Source: Bryopsis sp. KO-2023 (Eukaryota; Chlorophyta; Ulvophyceae; Bryopsidales; Bryopsidaceae). Taken from it: a stretch of DNA of 64,000 nucleotides. Location: NCBI GenBank assembly GCA_030272585.1, contig BSYQ01000003.1, positions 372,001-436,000 of the forward strand, given 5' to 3'. The position numbers were made by a program, and so were the translations under genes. Positions 60,301 to 64,000 of the stretch are shown here, piece after piece. Within the stretch, counting starts at the first letter, position 1, and each line of letters opens with the position of its first letter. The notes below the pieces were generated by a model, which ran no database searches, had not been told where the DNA came from, and saw only the letters and a list, made by a program, of their open reading frames with translations.

Positions 60301-62247
60301 TCCCTTGCGATCAAATCCACAAACTCTGCATTCTTGAAAGCGTTTGTCGACAGCCCATGCAAGAGATTACACAGCCCCTGTTTGGTGTATTTCGACAGCC
60401 TCTCCGCCCTGACCACCTCCTCCACCAACAGATCCCACACCTCATCGCCTCGGAAGCCTAAATGACCTAATGCATAGGTAACATTGCACAGCTCCTGCTC
60501 GTTGAACGTCGGCAATAGGTCTTTGGCGACCACCCTCTGGAAAAGGGCCCGGATCAAAGACATGTTTTTGTGTTTTAATCGACAGAGGGCCATGAGTGTG
60601 GTTGCGATTTCTCGGCCGCACATTTTGTTCAGGTTGACTGGATGACTGAGGAGCTGGGAGAGGCCGAACATCATTTGATGGTCGTCGTAATTCAAGTGGC
60701 CCAATCCTTGGAAGAGAATTGCCGCCGACACGGGGTCGAACTGTCTGCCGACAAAACAAGCGGTTTGCTGACTGGATGTTCTAAACATAGATATTTTAAT
60801 GAAGCCAAAGCAATGGATTTATATATCAGCTAAACGATGGATTGCATGTAGGAATTCTTGCATATTGTAGTGCACCGTTATACTTCATCGAATCAATATG
60901 CTACATTCTTATACACCCACTCTTATACCACTAAAAATAGAACACAAAAAATACAAGTGAATAAAACAAACTTTTTTTTCTTCATTTTCATTTTATTTTT
61001 ATCGTTTTTTGGCCACCCGAAACCGAACCTGTGGCAATATTCGAAGGTCAGTCGCTCCCCCAGTCTCCTGACAAAGGCATCAATGGAATCGAAAACGTCT
61101 CCTTTGTTGCGGTGGACTTCCCACGTTCGTTTAATCAGCCCCAACGCATGCATCATTCTTGCGATGTCCCGAAAACTGGCCTTGTAGGTTTCCCTCATCG
61201 TGGTCTCAGTTACCCTTTCGAAAAAATCCTGATGAGAAAAAAAAGGCACAAAGTTTTTGAAATTCAGGAATTATCCCAGGTGGAGAAGTGGGTGTTTGAA
61301 TGTAGTTCAGAGAAGAAACGATTTCTGATTGGCAAATCCTCAGTAATGAATTAAAAACAACAATTGGAGCAAAAGAAAAAATCAAGAAATGTCTCAGGGA
61401 TTCAGTCAACCAGCGTTTTGTTTTTTTGAAATATTGTGTCAAATCGTTTGCCCAAAAAAAAAGCATGAAGTCTTTGTGCTCAAAATGTTGCCACGATAAA
61501 ACTAAAATATTTCAAAAATGCTCTGAAAAGTGTGCCAAGAAAAAAAAAAAGAAAAATAACGAAATTATGAATAGAAAGTGCCAAACCAAATTCGATGCGC
61601 CAGCTTTACCTGGGGTAAAAGTGGGTTGGAAATCGAAAATAATTTTCTGTGAAACATTGAAGCCAACAATACATTGTAACGAAATGTCATGAAAAGTAAG
61701 GAATGCTTAAATAAATGCGACCATTACGCTTCGTCTAGACTTGGCCAAAAAAAAATCGCTGGCAGAAAGAATAAAAAAGAAAAAGAAACATCGATTTTTT
61801 GAAGAAAAAAAAGTGTCACTATGTCGAGCCCACCTTGTCGAAATAGTTTTGGTTTGCGCACGACTGAAGAATAAGCGTCGCAGACTTACAGTTGAAGTTT
61901 CCAGGTTTTATCCCCATGGCCAAGTCCTTCAAGTTTTCCATGAACTCTGGGGGAGGTCGTGCCCGAATCCTCTTTATCTGATAAAACGCCGCGCTGATAT
62001 GCCTCTCGTTCAGCGCGGATCCCAAGTTGTTCACCAATTCACCCACAGCGTTCCATGTGGTGGCGGGTTTGAAGTCGACGAACATTTCGGGATTGTAGTC
62101 GCTGCGTTTGTCTGATTTGAGAAATTCCGGCTCCAGAAAATGTGGTGCAGGAGCTGCTTCAACGGCAGAAGCGGAAGCGGAAGCGGTCCCCCGTTGCCAC
62201 AGTGTTTTCGAAGATCTCGAAAATCCTCTTCTCACGAAAGGCAACAT
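57339..62247 (-). CDS. RAP-domain octotricopeptide/FASTK-like organellar RNA protein
   Basis: Five exons, 62247-61834, 61228-61029, 60771-60261, 59668-57875 and 57443-57339, give 1007 residues, all GT-AG and in phase. The N-terminus (MLPFVRRGFSRSSKTLWQRG) is an amphipathic, basic targeting peptide for mitochondrion or plastid. Residues of about 60-900 are some twenty helical repeats of about 37 residues with the core (Q/D)-(A/D)-LSN-(I/L)-x-YG-x-(G/A)-KLG, as in QALSNIVYGAGKLGI and DLAQAVYALGKLEI. The C-terminus is a RAP domain: FVLWKNEDRILLEADGPSHF, GPTVLRNSILTRSGYK and VFSIPEWHWQTLS, the fold shared by FASTK and OPR proteins that bind or cut organellar RNA. The particular target RNA cannot be told. 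The intron between 60261 and 59668 contains a long perfect inverted repeat. Confidence 0.92.
59854..60073. repeat. perfect 82-bp inverted repeat with 56-base loop
   Basis: Arm 59854-59935 is the exact reverse complement of arm 59992-60073 across all 82 bases. The loop, 59936-59991, contains a G11 tract. The whole element is inside the RAP gene intron (60260-59669), so the RAP pre-mRNA would fold into a long perfect hairpin. No open frame or terminal target duplication is visible. Confidence 0.95.
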
Positions 62248-63530
62248 CTTTAGCGTGCGCACGCTCCAACAGTTCGATCGAAGGGGAGAGCTCTTTTCGT
62301 AGAGAGATGCCGGTGACTGTGGACGTCGAAAAAAAACTCGGCAACGGGGCCAGGTGCGGCGCCAGAAACTTTACCAAGAAGTGCGCCGTCTGCCAGAAAA
62401 CGGATTCCAGCCTTGCGTCATCGCCGTCTATTTATAGGACTTCAGCCCCATCTTGACGTACATACTGGACAAGAGTTTCACTGGCAGTTACACACATTCT
62501 CACTTTGTTAACGGCGGCTCCACTCACCAACCTTTTCCCCCCAGCCTCCAGGCACACTTAAGCTCCAGTTGTCTTTTACAGAAGAAATCAGTTGAAACAG
62601 TTTCTGGAAACGCAATCCGATCTCGTGAGGAGATCGGTCGGAATATCCTTGCACGATGTGATCTGGATTTTTTGTTATTTGGAGTGGAGGGGGCAAAACA
62701 GAAGTTTGACAAGACGACAAACCGAGCGATATTACATCTCTCTCTTCCATGGTGCCAAAAAAAAACCAAGAACTTGCCCTGTCCCATTTGACAGCTCCCC
62801 ATACCAGCAACAAAAGCAAGCAAAAGAGAGCTCACAAAATAAGGTCCAAACCAAACCAATCCACCGAAAACAACAAAAAAGATCCAATGTGAAGAAAAAA
62901 AGGCAAACCTTGAATTCAGGGAGACTCTTCCTTTCAATCTTTCTCCCTGGAAAAGAAACCAACAAAAAAAAAATAACGAAGTAGAATGGCACCCGACGTT
63001 CTCTCATTTTTCCACCAACCCTGCCACGAAGTTTGAACACAAATGGAAATTGCCCGAAAAACATGAATAACCAAAATGGGCTTTTCTTTCTTTCTTTCTT
63101 TCTTTCTTTTTTCCATATTTCATTTTTCCCAATCCAAAAACAAAAACCGACACTCTCTCACACACTCTCTCTGTTTTTCTCTCTCACACTCACTGTCACC
63201 ATTTTTTCTGCGACTTTTTTATAACAAAAGATTTGCAAGGAATTTTTGGGTTTTTGTCAAACCCGTTCAATGACACTCACACACTTATCTTTTTTCCCAA
63301 TTTTTCTCTACTTTTCTTTTTTTCAACAAGGGAATTTCAAGGTAGAACCAGGTCCAACCCAAGATGGATTCAGATTTACACTGTGGTGTGCTTTTTGATT
63401 TTTTTGGAACCCCTCCCCTCAGAACCCCATTCCCAGTTGAAGGTTGTGCATCCTCAGACCCACCCCAAATAACTGCAGTCTGTTCATATCTTTTCCCCCT
63501 TTTTCTCTTTTCAAAGGCTTCTTTTCAACT
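62248..63530. other. intergenic region
   Basis: This lies between the RAP gene start and the triosephosphate isomerase stop, both on minus. It is AT-rich with A and T runs, a TTTC microsatellite at about 63084-63110 and CT/CA-rich stretches at 63150-63200. No coding exon is supported. Confidence 0.6.
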
Positions 63531-64000
63531 CTAGTGCTTGTTGGCGTTGCAAATCTGAACGAAAGATGCTCCCTTGAGTGAAGCACCCCCGACCAAGAAA
63601 CCGTCGATGTCTTCGCGACCGGCAAGGTCCACGCAGTTTCCGTCGTTCACCGAGCCTCCGTAGATAATCCGCAAGTTTGCCGCGACATCCGCCCCAACAT
63701 TATCCGCGACCCATTTCCTCAGGTAAGCGTGCACCTCCTGGGCTTGTTCCGGCGTCGCAACGACCCCGGTGCCGATCGCCCACACGGGCTCGTACGCCAA
63801 AACCACGTCGTCCCAGTTAGAAACCCCGTCGACTATCGCCCTGAGTTGCGTTTCCAAAACGTTGAACATTTCTCCGCTTTCCCTTTCTTTGAGCGTTTCG
63901 CCGATGCACGGGATCACGGACAAGCCCTTGCTCTGCGCGTACGCCACTTTCTCGCCGACAAACTCGGGGGATTCTCCGCACAGAGCTCGCCGCTCAGAGT
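63531..64000 (-). CDS. TPI: triosephosphate isomerase, C-terminal part (5-prime end beyond window)
   Basis: An uninterrupted frame from the window edge to the TAG stop at 63531-63533 encodes the last 156 or so residues of a TIM barrel. It interconverts dihydroxyacetone phosphate and glyceraldehyde 3-phosphate in glycolysis or the Calvin cycle. The signature [11 protein letters not shown] holds the catalytic glutamate; SERRALCGE at the edge is the SERR loop; [15 protein letters not shown] and [13 protein letters not shown] with GFLVGGASL form the late strands and phosphate-binding loops. The catalytic Lys and His lie outside the window. Codon use is GC-richer than most neighbours, as expected for a highly expressed gene. 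Cytosolic versus plastid form cannot be judged without the N-terminus. Confidence 0.96.
   Translation of the reverse strand, partial: SERRALCGESPEFVGEKVAYAQSKGLSVIPCIGETLKERESGEMFNVLETQLRAIVDGVSNWDDVVLAYEPVWAIGTGVVATPEQAQEVHAYLRKWVADNVGADVAANLRIIYGGSVNDGNCVDLAGREDIDGFLVGGASLKGASFVQICNANKH

Noticed and set aside
1-64000. Transposon, retroelement or CRISPR content
   Set aside because: I looked for reverse transcriptase, integrase and transposase motifs, long terminal repeats and regularly spaced repeats. Apart from the fold-back repeat at 59854-60073 and simple repeats, none is visible.

Overview
This is eukaryotic nuclear DNA. Genes are split into many short exons by GT-AG introns of roughly 70-450 bases, the intergenic DNA is rich in pyrimidine and homopolymer tracts, and genes lie on both strands. 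A nuclear-encoded HCF136 (photosystem II assembly) protein carries an Arg/Ser-rich transit peptide followed by a twin-arginine lumen signal and no N-terminal secretory signal. That points to an alga with a primary plastid, most likely of the green lineage; I do not name a species. I joined exons by hand, checking splice sites and phase at every junction. For nine of the genes the summed coding length came out divisible by three; the rest are partial or less certain.

Layout. 1135-2076 (+): C-terminal part of an mTERF-like repeat protein. 4838-7530 (-): aromatic amino acid permease. 9175-10387 (+): BTB/POZ plus glycine-rich protein with broken frames. 10969-20983 (-): membrane protein of about 2,000 residues with an extracellular parallel beta-helix. 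21728-24242 (+): NTF2/SnoaL-like protein. 24814-27625 (-): HCF136. 28330-29514 (-): unrecognised, probably plastid-targeted protein. 30044-32320 (-): low-complexity protein. 33027-36237 (+): ubiquitin-specific protease with a CXXC-type zinc motif. 37102-37407 (-): small coiled-coil protein. 38108-39595 (+): secreted or lumenal HAD-like protein. 40418-42968 (+): cytochrome P450. 43828-44855 (-): unrecognised protein. 45465-56007 (-): the helicase-RdRP-nucleotidyltransferase fusion. 57339-62247 (-): RAP-domain organellar RNA protein. 63531-64000 (-): C-terminal part of triosephosphate isomerase.

The main discovery is the 17-exon gene at 45465-56007. It encodes one polypeptide of about 2,298 residues containing, in order, a cysteine-rich possible zinc domain, a Dicer/RIG-I-type DEAH helicase, a complete RDR-type RNA-dependent RNA polymerase, and a Cid12/Trf4-type nucleotidyltransferase. 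In fission yeast and nematodes these activities are separate subunits of RNA-silencing RdRP complexes. In Dictyostelium helicase and RdRP are fused. A fusion of all three is, to my knowledge, undescribed. About 4 kb away, inside an intron of the neighbouring RAP gene, lies a perfect 82-bp inverted repeat with a 56-base loop, the type of hairpin RNA such a system could process.

A second theme is two coding segments, in the BTB and beta-helix genes, that keep frame only if a 44- or 80-base stretch bounded by exact 9-10 base direct repeats is removed. These segments do not obey GT-AG and recall non-conventional introns or introner-like insertions.
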